From the NCBI GenBank assembly GCA_023548195.1, contig JAJHZJ010000009.1:4137001-4201000 (forward strand): a stretch of DNA of 64,000 nt, written 5' to 3'. Every line of letters starts with the position of its first letter. Position 1 is the first letter of the stretch. This DNA is from Bettongia penicillata ogilbyi. Lineage: Eukaryota; Chordata; Mammalia; Diprotodontia; Potoroidae. Below, piece by piece: positions 53,765 through 64,000 of the stretch. The notes under the pieces are model-generated. The model was not told where the DNA came from, made no database searches, and saw nothing but the letters and a program-made list of their open reading frames with translations. Position numbers and translations under genes: made by a program.

Positions 53765-54200
53765 TATAGGAGATCAAAATGAGAAAATAGGAATGTGGGC
53801 CAGAGAAGTTAGAAAAGCTATCATGGAGAGGTGGGGATTTAACTAGACTTTGAAGGATGGGTAGGATTTGGATATGTGGAAAGGAGCTCAGATGACTATA
53901 GGAATCTATGTTACAGATTCAGTGGATTATTGTAGAGAGCAGAGATTGTTTTCCAAGCAGCTGACCCAGGTTTTTGACCCTGGTTAATGAACTGATGTTT
54001 TGGGAAGGGGGAGGGTAATTATGGAAACCATCAGAGATGAGGAAGAAGGATGAGCTAAGCCCATGGGAGCAGTAGAGAAACAATGATAAAGTGAGCCTAG
54101 GTGAACTTCAAGGCTGAACTGACCCGAAAATTCCATGGAAGAGGCAAGAATGTCAGGAAGACACAGACATCATCTGTTTAGGAGATGGATGGTGTGGAGA
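53765..54200 (-). repeat. Probable L2 LINE fragment
   Basis: tatcatggagaggtggggat, ttgaaggatgggtaggattt match reverse-sense L2 upstream of its 3' end. Weaker to the right of 54000. Confidence 0.5.
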
Positions 54201-54480
54201 GGTTAGAGGAGTGCTGGTAGTCACTGGGGGTGGGGGAAGAACCTCATTGGTATAATTGGCAGAATTTATAGCATATATGTAGACTAGCTCAAATGTCTAT
54301 TTGTAATTAACAAAGATGTGTGATTAGTAGGTTGTAGCTAGCTAGTTTAAGAGCTGAAAGGAAAGCATGACTGGAAATGTTTGTGTTGATGTCTATTATG
54401 GAAAATGACCGTATGAAAAAGATGATTGTGGAAACTCAAAAAACAGGGGAAAGCCTTTTGTGGATATCATACCCTTTTTG
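54201..54480. other. Unassigned stretch
   Basis: No gene or recognised repeat. Confidence 0.35.
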
Positions 54481-54482
54481 GG

Positions 54483-55240
54483 GGGAGGATTATTATTATC
54501 ATTTCTGGAATATATTTTATTTATTTATTTGATTTGTTTTCAGTGTTCTACAATCACTTCCATATATCTTAGATTTCCCCTCCTCCCTCTTTCTCCTTCC
54601 TCTTTCTTTTTCCCCTCCCTCCCCACTCCCTCCCTACTCCCTCCCTGAGAAAGCATACAATTTTATAGGTTCTGTACATACATTCCTGTTAAATACATTT
54701 TCACTTTAGGCATGTTGCATAGAAGAATTAAAATGAATGGGAGAAATCATAAAACAGAACAAAACATAATACAAAAGAAAATGGTCTGCTTCATTCTGTG
54801 ATCGAATTCCATAGTTCTTTCTCAGGATGTGGAAGGCATTTTGCCTTAAGAGACCATTGGAAATTTTTTAAGTCCTTGCATTGAAATGAAGTACTCAGCC
54901 TACCAGAAAAATTTCTTGCACACTGTGGTTGTTGCTGTGTACAAAGTTCTTCTGGTTCTGCTCCTTTCACACAGCATCAGTTCATGTAAGTCCTTCAAGG
55001 CCTCTCTGAAGTCTTCCTGTTCATCATTTCTTTTAGCACAATAGTATTCCATTACATTCATATACCACAATTTGTTCTGCCATTCCCCAATTTATGGGCA
55101 TCCCCTTGATTTCCAGTTTTTGCCACCACAAAGAGAGCTGCTATAAATATTTTTGTTCATGTGGGACCTTTTTCCCTTTTTATGATCTCTTGGGGATATA
55201 GTCCTAGAAGTGATATTGCTGGGTCAAAATGGAGGGGGGA
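54483..55240 (-). mobile_element. L1 LINE 3' end (ORF2 C-terminus and 3' UTR)
   Basis: From 55240 downward: a decayed ORF2 C-terminal region, including the conserved F-D-P-A-I-x-L-L-G segment near 55215-55180, then the 3' UTR and an A/T-rich end at 54483-54530. Collinear with 8110-8733 but extends further 5'. Confidence 0.82.
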
Positions 55241-55334
55241 AGAATTATAAAGAAGTAAAATATCTATGTTATATGCATTTTGGGAAATATCCAGGGATGT
55301 GTCTCTGAATAGTTGTAAGTCATACAGAAGGAAG

Positions 55335-55530
55335 AGATAGTATGGCACAGTGGAGAGAGCTTTGGATTTGGAGTCTGAGAACCCTGGTCCAATTCTGACT
55401 CTACTATTTACCACCTGGGAGAACTTAAACAAGTCATTTAACCTTTCTGTTTCCCATTGGTCACATGAGAGGGTTAGGTCAGATGATCAATAAGCTATAC
55501 CTACTACAATACAAGAAAAATAATCACTGG
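55335..55530 (+). repeat. MIR-type SINE
   Basis: gtatggcacagtggagagag, ttggatttggagtctgagaa and aacttaaacaagtcatttaa. Confidence 0.8.
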
Positions 55531-55559
55531 AACCAAGGCTAGATGGCCAAGTGCCTCTT

Positions 55560-56215
55560 GATGAGGAAGAACCATGTGGTTCCCAGGGTAGGAGAGCTTG
55601 GAATCTCTAGTCTAGCACAATTGTGATGATTAAGTCTTAGCCCATGGAAGATGTGTAACTTGAAGAATGAGTGAGATTTGAAAATGTTGGAAGGGGGATG
55701 ATAATAATGGGGAGAGATTACCATGGTCAAAGGGGAAGAAGTAGATGAACAAGGCATAGTGATAAGGCCAGTCTGACTAGCATCAAAGTTTTGTGTTGGA
55801 AATTAGAGATAAAGATTGGATACATGGGGCAAAGCCTTGAATTAAAAGTTGAAGAGTTCTGTATGTGATGGGCGATAGAAAGCAGTTGAATTTTTTTTTC
55901 TTTAGAGAAGTGACATGATGAAAGAAATGCCTCACGAAGATTAATATGACAGTATTGTCTAGAACTGCACTGGTGAGAAGAGCACATGGGAAACAGTGGA
56001 AGTAATCAAGTAATACAAACGTGACGTATAGTTGTAGGGGTTTGGACTAGGGTGGTCGAAGTTGGAGTGGGTAGGGGTAAGGCTAATCTGAGAAATACTG
56101 TGAAAGAAATACTGATAAAAATTGCTAATTAGATACAGGGGATGAAAGAGAGGATGGTTATACCAGCAAGAAAAGGGGGAGGAAACTTTAGTTCTGTACA
56201 TATTGAGCTTAAAAA
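55560..56215 (-). repeat. L2 LINE fragment
   Basis: aacttgaagaatgagtgaga, aaggcatagtgataaggcca and gaagtgacatgatgaaagaa follow the reverse-sense L2 order. Confidence 0.6.
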
Positions 56216-56364
56216 GAACTGCGGCAACGACAAAAATGCAACCCTTCAGGGTGAGGTGTATGACATTTCCTATACTAAGACTTGATGGATGTGTGGGTTA
56301 TGTTCCTCTGCTTTTTCTATTTTGGGGTAGCCAAAGGGTAGGGATATGTTAGGAAATTAATAAA

Positions 56365-56460
56365 TCGATCAAATAATAAGCATTTAATAAGTACATGTTA
56401 TGTGCCATGCTTTGCAATTGGTGCTAGAAGACAAAATATTTCATTAGAAAGAGAATATAC
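56365..56460 (-). repeat. L2 3' end
   Basis: aataagcatttaataagtac and atgttatgtgccatgctttg. Confidence 0.65.
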
Positions 56461-56990
56461 CTATACTTTTTAAATCCTTTAACTACCTGCAAAAATCGCT
56501 AAAGAATATCAAAATTAAAATGTCCAGCAGGTAACTGGAAGTGTGGGATTGAGGTTAGGTGAGATGAAGGGACAGGGTTTGAAATGCCCTGTCATTATCA
56601 GAGTCATTCACATCAAAGCAGCAGTGGAAAGAGGAAGAATTAATGAAGGAGGGAAGGAGAGAGAAAAGAGAAGAAAGAAGAGGGAGGAGGAAAAGAGAGG
56701 GGAGAGAGGCCGAGACTCCCAGAGGCAAAGACAGAGAAACACACACAGAGACAGAAAGAGATAGAAAGAATAATCTTAAGAGATAAAAGGGACATATAAT
56801 ACTATCTCATCATATAGCTCGACGGAGGAGAGAGTTGGAAGGTAAGGGCAACAGTAACAATCTAGCTCTTGACAACACCTTCACCCTGTTAGTAGTTCCC
56901 AATTGCCCTGATCTCTCGGTAGTATTCTACCCTGACCATAACCCTAGCTTGAACCTCTTCCCTTGGTTTCCTTGAAATTACGTTTCCTGA
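56461..56990. other. Unassigned; purine-rich 56640-56770
   Basis: A GA-rich tract (56640-56770) with GAGA/AAGA motifs gives a Lys/Arg/Glu artefact frame. No gene. Confidence 0.45.
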
Positions 56991-56994
56991 TTCA

Positions 56995-57160
56995 TGTCAT
57001 GAAATGACTTTGAGTAATAGGAAGAACACAGAAATCTGAAATTTGAGTTCTAGCTATATCACTTATTAGTTGAATGGCCTTGGGCAAATCACTTGACCTT
57101 TCTGAACCTTCCTCATCTCCCTTTTCTATAAAATGAGGATAATAGTGTTTGCTCAATTTA
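56995..57160 (+). repeat. MIR
   Basis: gaatggccttgggcaaatca, then a cttttctataaaatgaggat CORE end. Confidence 0.75.
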
Positions 57161-57164
57161 CGCT

Positions 57165-57400
57165 ATGTATGGTACAATTTCTAACAGTTGTGTCTGACTC
57201 TTTATGATTTTGTGGACTAGGACTTTTCCTGCCAAAGATACTGGAGTGATTTGCTATTTTCTTCTCCAGTGGATTAAGGCGAACAGAGGTTAAGTGACTT
57301 TGCCCAGGGTCACACAGCTAGTAAGTTGGATGTGAACTCAGGTCATCCTGACTCCAGGCCCAGCGTTCTAGTTACCGGGCTATCTAGCTGCCTCTACAGT
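57165..57400 (-). repeat. Marsupial MAR1/WSINE-like SINE
   Basis: tgtgtctgactctttatgat, gatactggagtgatttgcta, gggtcacacagctagtaagt and head complement ctatctagctgcctc. Confidence 0.87.
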
Positions 57401-57659
57401 TTTAAACTGTGGAGCTGGTAAAGCTTACAACTGCACCAAGACTTTTTGGAACAGCCAGTATTTGCACTAATTGCAGCGTTATTGTGAAAACCACATAAAA
57501 TAATATATTTAAAACATTGGGGGAATTGTGAGAACACTACATAAATGTAAACAACTATTATGCAATGCCGTTTGGGTGAATTATATTTATGTTGAGTTTG
57601 TAGAATAAATATTGTGAGAAGAATGAGTTGGTTTATCACAGTGTTTTAATCAATGTGGC

Positions 57660-57905
57660 ATGTTCGGGCTAATATAAGATACAAGGTAAAGGGGAGACTA
57701 TTGATCAGAGGACTGGCCTTAGAATCAGGGCAGTGTCCCCTCTAACAAATACTGGGCAAGTCACTTCCCCTTTTGGTGCCTCTGGGCAATTCTCAGAGAC
57801 TAAAGTTGAAGACCAGTCTCAAATCTGCATTGGGGAAAGGACTTTTCTCACCAGGGTCTCACTATGATGAAGAAGTCACAGGTCAAGACAAAACAAAATG
57901 AAGCT
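57660..57905 (+). repeat. tRNA-derived SINE of a second marsupial type
   Basis: Has gggcaagtcacttccccttt then tgcctctgggcaattctcag, agactaaagttgaagaccag and catctgcattgg-like wording (aaatctgcattggggaaagg), ending gaagtcacaggtca. The 3' half differs from the MAR1-like copies. Confidence 0.55.
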
Positions 57906-58230
57906 AAAAGCCAGTTGTGGAAGTTTGGCAGGGTGTTAAGCCCAACATACCGTGTTTCTGTCTCCCTTTATAAGGTGCAGGACACATTTCAGCAGACATT
58001 GCATGGCACTGTTTGCATTACAGAGCAGGGCTAGATTTATATTTCTAAATATAGGAGTCAAACATATGCCAGATGTAGTTCATAAGACCCAACAGCAGGG
58101 CATGAAATAAGTTCTATTTTCTCTGCTGTTCAAGAGTCCCAGAAAAAGGACAAGTTGCTAGTTGATTTATAGTGGCTTCTAAGGTAAAGCTGGTCTAAAT
58201 ATATTGAGGAAGACTATAAGGGGAGATGCA
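57906..58230. other. Unassigned stretch
   Basis: No gene or recognised repeat. Confidence 0.35.
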
Positions 58231-58231
58231 G

Positions 58232-58232
<1 letters not shown>

Positions 58233-58321
<89 letters not shown>

Positions 58322-58332
58322 AGGGAGAGAGG

Positions 58333-58406
<74 letters not shown>
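58233..58406. repeat. Compound (GT)n(GA)n microsatellite
   Basis: About 15 GT units, then about 140 bases of GA with a GGGA-rich interruption at 58318-58340. Confidence 0.97.
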
Positions 58407-58409
<3 letters not shown>

Positions 58410-58410
<1 letters not shown>

Positions 58411-58917
58411 AAATGATTCTTAAGCAAAAGGTGAGCTAAGGCTAAAATAAAGTCTCTGAGGTGACTAGAATGTAATAGCTTTTTCTCTTGTGCCTTGCTA
58501 CAGACATCCAAGGTTTTATTCCCACTTTTCACAGTTGGGATCACATAGTAAAATACCAATTTTTCAAAAAATGTAGTTATTTACTTGGAGCTGATGCAGT
58601 GGTGTTCTGATAGATATTTAACAACTGGCTCTCCAAAAAATATGTATACAAGATATACTTTTAAGTTTAATCTGAAATATTAACATTTTCTCCATCACTT
58701 CCTTAAATGTAGATAATCAGTAAAATAATAAACTCAGCCCTTATTTGTAGCATTTGCTGATTTTGGATGCGCAAATGCTCATGCAAAAATTTAACAATTG
58801 CTTCTCCAGAGCTGGTGAGTTGGCTCCCCCATACTACTGATCTGGTTCCATGTATGTCAGAGTTGTATGACATACTTCACACATAACAGGGTTTTTGCTA
58901 ACTGACCTATAGCAATT
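58410..58917. other. Unassigned stretch
   Basis: AT-rich. No gene or recognised repeat. Confidence 0.35.
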
Positions 58918-59354
58918 CTATGGAATGTAGAGATGTCGTGGTGAGGTGATATATCGAGCAACATCTTCTGGGGACAGACACACCAAACCCCACTTTCTTT
59001 GGTATACTTCTTGATCCATTAATTTATTAATTTTCTCAAATGGGTTCAAAGCTGATCCAGGGACATGTGATATTAACTCCTGCATTATGACAAAGTCAAA
59101 AACTTTCTCTAATGAACCAATTCATTAATCAACTCTGAGACCTCATTTTGGTTTACAAAACCAGAGAAAGCTCTTTTCCCATAAACTTTCTCTCCTTTTT
59201 CCCCATCAAGTCTCTGTTTCATAGAATCAGTGTTACCGACTGTATAATTTATGAACAGTGTAACAAATGATACAAAGACATATTTAAATATTTCAACAAT
59301 GTAGCAGCTGTGAGAAAGATCACAGCCAGAGCCACCTCTGTGCATTGACTGCAA
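58918..59354 (-). pseudogene. Unidentified coding relic, one frameshift
   Basis: An 81-codon minus frame (59354-59109) is followed, one frame over, by another open stretch (about 59118 to 58918, stop at 58920-58918). The two join with a one- or two-base shift and have ordinary protein composition, unlike the low-complexity frames elsewhere. The first has a hydrophobic stretch near residues 18-35. I recognise no domain. It may be a scrap of an endogenous retroelement or of a processed pseudogene; the 280 bases upstream (59360-59640) may belong to the same insert. Confidence 0.35.
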
Positions 59355-59359
59355 CTCTG

Positions 59360-59820
59360 ACCCTTACACAGACATTGAAACCACAGTCCGACCATTCAGC
59401 TGTCACAGGATGCCAATTAAAGTCTCCTCAGGATATCTTCTCTATGGGATCTCTTCTTCATATTCCCTCAACAATAACAAACTCCCCAGCCTCAGTGTCT
59501 CATGCGGAATGACAATTACATTGTCTCAGTCTCAGCCTCCCACAAGATTTCCTTACAGAATTACAACTCCACTCACAGCCCTGTCCCTTTGTCTTAAAGG
59601 GACAGTGTCTATCCACATTCTACATAGAAAAATTATTTAAACTGGGGTTAAAGATTTGAAGAGGATTAGGGCATTTTGGTTAATCTCAGGGTGTTTTGGA
59701 AGAGAAGCTGAATAAACAAAATGTTAATTGGTAAATCATCATTAAGGTTTTATTTGGAAAGAAACTCATTTTTATTTTGTGTGTTGAAGACAACTCTCTT
59801 AGGCAAAAGGCAACCGATTA
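59360..59820. other. Unassigned; may be the 5' flank or LTR-like part of the relic at 58918-59354
   Basis: Moderately G+C-rich to 59600 with a small inverted motif (ccctttgtcttaaagggaca). No gene. Confidence 0.3.
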
Positions 59821-59822
59821 AG

Positions 59823-59940
59823 TGTGGTCAAAAGACTACTGGATTTGGAGTCAATGAACTTGGGCTAGAATCTAAGCTTTTTCTCTGTGAGTAACCTTGG
59901 TAAATTCATTTAACTTCAGCAGGCCTTGATTATAAACTGA
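59823..59940 (+). repeat. MIR fragment
   Basis: ctggatttggagtcaatgaa, then gagtaaccttggtaaattca. Confidence 0.65.
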
Positions 59941-59944
59941 GTGT

Positions 59945-60150
59945 TGTGAGTTACATGGCATAGAGTGCCTGGCCTGGAGTCAGGGAGATCTGAGTTCAAA
60001 TCCTGCCTCAGACACTTACTAGCTGTGTAACCCTAGGCAAGTCACTAAAATTCTGTTTGCCTCAGTTTCCTCAATTGTAAAATTGGTGGTTGTCAAGGTC
60101 AAATGAATTATTATTTGTAACGTGCTTAACCTAGTAGTAACCTAGTCAAA
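59945..60150 (+). repeat. MIR-type SINE, near full length
   Basis: gagttcaaatcctgcctcag, acacttactagctgtgtaac, ccctaggcaagtcac and gcctcagtttcctcaattgt. Confidence 0.88.
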
Positions 60151-60189
60151 TTCTTCCAGCATTCCTCTCTGATAACTTTAAAATAGCAC

Positions 60190-61018
60190 CTCAAATCAAA
60201 TTCTGGAGCAACTGAGTCAACAAAAGGTCAGGGTGAGACCCAGCCCAAGACAACTCAGGAGGTTGGCAGGGGTCTGTGACACTGGGTGGGGGTGAGAGAG
60301 AGTGCACTTGGCCACAGAGACAGCAATAGACCTTGGCAGCAGCAGCAGCTTTAGGAACTCTTGATCTAGAGAGGGTAAGGGGGCCAGAAACTGGTCAGAA
60401 ACAGATAATAGGGAATCCTTTGTTGGCACAGGGTGCAGGACCTGGCAATGTTTGGCAACTCTACTGCCTACATGCAAATGGAGGTCTCAGTTCCTGGGTA
60501 GAGAGGAGGCTTTGTCTTTGGTCAGTCAAAAGGGAGCCAGGGTCCTTGTTACAATTCCAGGGTAGAAAGGAGCACTAAATGTTTGCATATGCAGGCAAAC
60601 AGTGTGCAGATCAGGAGAGCTATGATCAAACCTCTCCCCAGATCACACCACCTTGGAAGCATTAAAACCTTGCAGATGCTCAGAACTAGCCTTGGAAACA
60701 GCAGCATAAAAAAGCCTGAATCTGGGGACAGTGTCTTCTGCCCCGCCCCATACACACCTTATGTTAAAGGTGAGTTGAGCTTAACTTTAATATAAAGCTC
60801 AAAGTCAAGAAATAGGCTGGAAAAATGAACAAATAATAACAAAAAAGAACTTGATCATAAAAAGCTACTACAGTACCAGGGAAGACCAAGAAAAGAACTC
60901 AGAAGAAGATAACAGTGTGACAACAGCTGTAAGTAAAGCCTCTAAGGAAAGATGCTAATTGGACACAAAAGCCAACAAGAGTTCCTGAAAGGGTTTTTAA
61001 AAAGAGATAAGCATAGCA
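60190..61018 (+). mobile_element. L1 LINE, 5' UTR and start of ORF1 (5' half only)
   Basis: Sense-strand marsupial L1 5' region: agcataaaaaagcctgaatc, gaagaagataacagtgtgac and caacaagagttcctgaaagg. Candidate ORF1 start at 60825-60827 is followed by a stop at codon 4, so the ORF is dead. It continues after a nested SINE at 61343-61440 and is then lost; no ORF2 follows. A different L1 subfamily from the HAL1-like copies. Confidence 0.6.
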
Positions 61019-61021
61019 GAA

Positions 61022-61336
61022 TGGGGCAGTTAGGTGGTGCAGTGGATAGAGTACCAGTGCAGGAGTCAGGAGGACCTGAGTTCAAATCTCCCCTCAAACA
61101 CTTGACACTCACTAGCTGTGTGACCTTGGGCAAGTCACTTAGCCCCAATTGCCTCATCCTGGGTCATCTGCAGTCATCCTGATGAATATCTGGTCACTGG
61201 ATTCAGATGGCTCTGGAGAAGTGAGGCTGGTGACCTGCACAGCCCTCACTTGAAAAACAAAGTCAAGGGTAAGTCATGTCTTTATTTCTCTGATGGCATG
61301 GTCTTCTTTGGCAATGAAGGACAAACCCACCACATA
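61022..61336 (+). repeat. SINE with RTE-type tail, full length
   Basis: tRNA-like head ggggcagttaggtggtgcag (A box) and gagttcaaatctcccc (B box), then CORE. The long 3' part (ggattcagatggctctggag, aagtcatgtctttatttctc) ends cttctttggcaatgaaggac, which resembles the RTE 3' end at 48785-48830. Flanks catagcag and catagtag look like a short TSD. It sits inside an L1. Confidence 0.85.
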
Positions 61337-61342
61337 ACCATA

Positions 61343-61440
61343 GTAGCGGAAAAATTGGGAAAAGAAATGAGAATAATATAAAAAAATTATGAAATGAGCA
61401 TTAATATTTTGATAAAAGAGGAACAAAACCTTACTGAAGA
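61343..61440 (+). mobile_element. L1 ORF1 fragment resuming after the nested SINE
   Basis: ggaaaaattgggaaaagaaa, tgagaataatataaaaaaat and gataaaagaggaac continue the coiled-coil part of L1 ORF1. Frame broken. Confidence 0.6.
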
Positions 61441-61675
61441 AAGCCCTTAGCCCTGGGTCTGGTACATAGTAGGTGCTATATAATTGTTAGCTATTATTAG
61501 CTCTTATTATTATTAAATGCTTTCCAAAGTCTCTTCCATATTTAAATCTATGGTTCTGTGATTCTGGTCCCCTCTCTGCCACCAACTAGATATGCAAGCC
61601 ACTTAAATTCTCTAGCCCTCTGTTTTATCATCAATGAAATGAAGTCAGACAGACTAAATAATTACTAGGTCCTCT
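61441..61675. other. L2/MIR-like tail fragments
   Basis: gcccttagccctgggtctgg, tacatagtaggtgctatata at 61443-61490, then a MIR-like piece at 61570-61660. Confidence 0.5.
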
Positions 61676-61679
61676 TTTA

Positions 61680-62310
61680 GTTCTAAAATTTTCTTTCAAT
61701 TTTATTGATATGTTTACACTTATTTTGGCTATTCTTCCTTGTCTCACTTTTATCCAGTCAGACCTCCCTTATAACAAAGAATAAAAAAGATAGGAAAAAA
61801 GTTCAGCAGAATTAACCACCGTATCAACTGAACCTGACAGTATATGCAATGTTCCACACCCATAATCCTCCTGTTCTGTAAAGTAGACAAATAGATTCAT
61901 TTTCTCATCTTTTCTGGGTTAAACTTTGCCCTTAAATTTATGCGGAATCTGATTTCAGTTGTTTTATGCCTTTCATTTACATTGTAGCAGTTATTGTAAA
62001 TATTATTTTTCTGACAGTTCAGTTTGTATCAGTTCCTATATATGAATTCTTTATATTTATCATTTCTTGCAACACAATACTATTTCATTACACTCATGGA
62101 TCATCATTTGTTAACTGTTCCCCAAGTGACAGGCATCTACTTTATTGAAGTCCTTTGTTACCACAAAAAGTACTGCTGTGACTATTTTGGTATCTATAGA
62201 ACCTTTCTTTCTGTTTGATCTCTTTGAGACTGTGTCTACTAACTGGATTTCTGGGTCAAAAGGTATTTGACTCTGCTTTCCAGAATGGTTGTACCAAGAC
62301 ACGGTTCTAG
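61680..62310 (-). mobile_element. Old L1 LINE 3' end
   Basis: Diverged relative of 54483-55240. Plus-strand gttccccaagtgacaggcat, ccacaaaaagtactgctgtg and tggatttctgggtcaaaagg. The minus frame at 62302-62111 keeps a recognisable F-D-P-E-I-x-L segment of ORF2. More decayed than the other L1 ends. Confidence 0.7.
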
Positions 62311-62539
62311 AAATTCTGAATTAGTGTGTCTGTCTAACCACAGCTTCTTCAGCATTCATTGTCACCATCTTTTCTCACTTTTGTCAGTTCAGATTTTATA
62401 GAAATGCCCCACTGGTTCAGGTTAACGTTCTTCTCAACCCTCTAATCTATGGTGCCAAAGGATATTTTGTAGAGTAATGGGATAGTTGCTCCCAGTGGCA
62501 TAATCTTAGATTTATCATACATGGGAGGTCTAGAGGGAA

Positions 62540-62650
62540 CTTTACAGGATTTCTAGCCTAAACTCCTCATTTTATAGATAATGAACCTGACACTTATAGA
62601 GTTCTAGTAACTTCTGCAAGGTCACACTGTAAGTTTCTACCAAAGAAATA
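62540..62650 (-). repeat. MIR fragment, decayed
   Basis: cctcattttatagataatga, aggtcacactgtaag. Confidence 0.5.
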
Positions 62651-62794
62651 GAACTCTCTTTTCCTATCTCCTAGTCCTATATCTTTTATATTTTGTAAGT
62701 TTCATCTAAAAGGGAACACAATCACAGTTTACCCCAGAGATATGATAGAGCCAGCTCATACAGACTTGAGAGAAGCAGGGATTATTAAAATTTC

Positions 62795-62990
62795 AGTGTG
62801 AGCACTTATGCATTGGAAATCGGCAAATGCTACAAATTAGTTCTTGATTTATTGATTGTCTGGAATTAACAAAGTGGTGGAGAAAGTGTTAATAATGATT
62901 AGATTTAAATCATGTTGAGGCTATACTGTTCTTCCCCTAGATGGTTGCTAAACATTTGCCAGCACACCACTCCTTTACCAAATCCTTGCT
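62795..62990. repeat. Unclassified dispersed repeat, copy 2
   Basis: Homologous to 20160-20410 and, in its last part (gctaaacatttgccagcaca), to 37918-37950. Confidence 0.5.
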
Positions 62991-63475
62991 TCTTCCATCT
63001 CCTCCTACTCCCAAACAGTATTGCATGTGGGTGGCAACAGTTCATCAATGATCTTTGACCCTTCTATAGCATGAATATACTTTATCCTGACCCAAAGGCT
63101 CAGTAAACAAAGATTGGCCACCTACCTTAGGCAAATGAGGCAGGAGAATGTATTCATTTGGGGAGTGATGTGGGTCATCGTGTTGAACAGGGTTTAAGTA
63201 AGATCTCTTTCCTTTGATAACTGTTACCTACTTGGGCTTATGAACTGCCCTTGGCAAAGGGTTCTGGAGACAGGCCTAGAAATAAGAAGGAAGACTGTAA
63301 TGAGTCTTAAGGTGTCTGAAATGCAAGGCACTTTTCCACATTACTTCTTTTCTCTTCCCTTTATCAGTTTTCTTCCTCCTATTAGCTGAGAGAACCAATT
63401 ATTTTTCTATTATATTCATAATCAATTATTGAATTAGGATTAAGGTTTTTCCTTTCTTTTTCCTCATTCAGGGAC
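62991..63475. other. Unassigned stretch
   Basis: No gene or recognised element. Confidence 0.35.
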
Positions 63476-63479
63476 CAGT

Positions 63480-64000
63480 CCCTTCAGATCATTCAACCAG
63501 TCTCTGAAGGACAAGGCTGATGGATGAGGTTGGCCAAATCCTCTGGGTATATGCTCTGCCATCTTGGGCAGGACCTCACCCATCTGAAAACCTTACTTCT
63601 GTTTAGAGTGATCTGCATTGTTGCCCTAAAGTTTGAACCGTTGCACTTGCACCCCTCCAGTGCAGTCTTGCAGAACTCAGCTCATGAAGATGAAAATCAA
63701 TCAATCCTAGTAGAGATGGATTCCTTTGTCCAGATTGCTGGAGGAAGTTGAGCCTCACGATCAAGTCAAGTCCCCATCATGAAGAACTGAAGGCTCTGAG
63801 CCCACTTCCTCAATAATATGTTCACCCCTCATTAATTATTCGCTAATCAGGGTTGATTTTCACCTCTCAGGGCACCTCCTTTCCTAAAGTTATTTAAGCA
63901 CTGCAGGATCTCCACTTTTTTTATGTTCTAAGAGAAACCACTGACCATCAATTTATTGATTATCAGCTAGCTTAATTAATAAATTGATTATTAATTACCC
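63480..64000 (+). mobile_element. LTR-like dispersed repeat, cut by the window edge
   Basis: 63815-64000 aligns with 15510-15700: cattaattattcgctaatca, cacctctcagggcacctcct and the AT-rich end attattaattaccc. The part left of 63815 is more diverged. Same putative solitary LTR family as 15214-15800. Confidence 0.45.

Noticed and set aside
58179..58559. Ser/Leu-rich and Arg/Glu-rich frames
   Set aside because: GT/GA compound microsatellite translation.
61022..61100. tRNA gene
   Set aside because: A/B boxes are present but the sequence does not fold as a tRNA and continues into a SINE body; this is a tRNA-derived SINE head.

Overview
The window looks like a stretch of a marsupial nuclear genome (opossum or Australian marsupial; the sequence alone does not settle which). 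The reasons are: it is AT-rich with almost no open coding sequence; it is packed with L2, L3/CR1-like and MIR-type CORE-SINE copies; it holds tRNA-derived SINEs of the type common in marsupials (pol III A/B boxes, body resembling MAR1/WSINE); it holds L1 copies whose 5' end reads like the therian L1 start but whose bodies lack ORF2; and it holds an RTE-clade LINE together with SINEs that share its 3' tail. I see no CRISPR array, operon, rRNA or functional tRNA gene, and no complete host protein-coding exon that I can name. Edges of repeats are judged by eye (about +/-20 bases) unless a target-site duplication (TSD) is quoted.

Layout. 1-2600: SINE and L2 debris. 2797-5540, 10195-12985 and 13039-14761: three minus-strand, ORF2-less L1 elements (HAL1-like), the last two only a few dozen bases apart. 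5560-10180: a MIR, a SINE, an expanded TTTC/TTCC/CT microsatellite, an L1 3' end and possible solitary LTRs. 14790-30600: L2 in both orientations, SINEs, an LTR-like family, palindromic hAT MITEs, and GT, TTCC and ACC/ACT microsatellites. About 30750-31250: a CpG island with two good splice-donor sites, the only clear host-gene signal, probably the promoter and first exon of a plus-strand transcript whose other exons are not visible. A long TG tract starts immediately downstream. 32690-47080: L2, L3, SINEs, hAT fragments and a GAAA/GGAA microsatellite. 47285-48830: a broken RTE LINE with recognisable reverse-transcriptase motifs and a C-terminal C2H2-type finger. 48875-64000: L2, L3/CR1, L1 3' ends, an L1 5' half with a nested SINE, a GT/GA microsatellite, a small unidentified coding relic and a truncated LTR-like piece at the window edge.

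How the parts relate. The mobile elements form dependent pairs: HAL1-like elements keep L1 ends but no reverse transcriptase, so they would need an autonomous L1; L1 3' ends and an L1 5' half are present. One SINE type carries a tail matching the 3' end of the RTE element, as expected if RTE proteins mobilise it. Insertions nested inside older L2 and MIR copies give a relative order: L2/MIR/L3 oldest, then hAT MITEs, then SINEs, RTE, L1 and HAL1-like copies.
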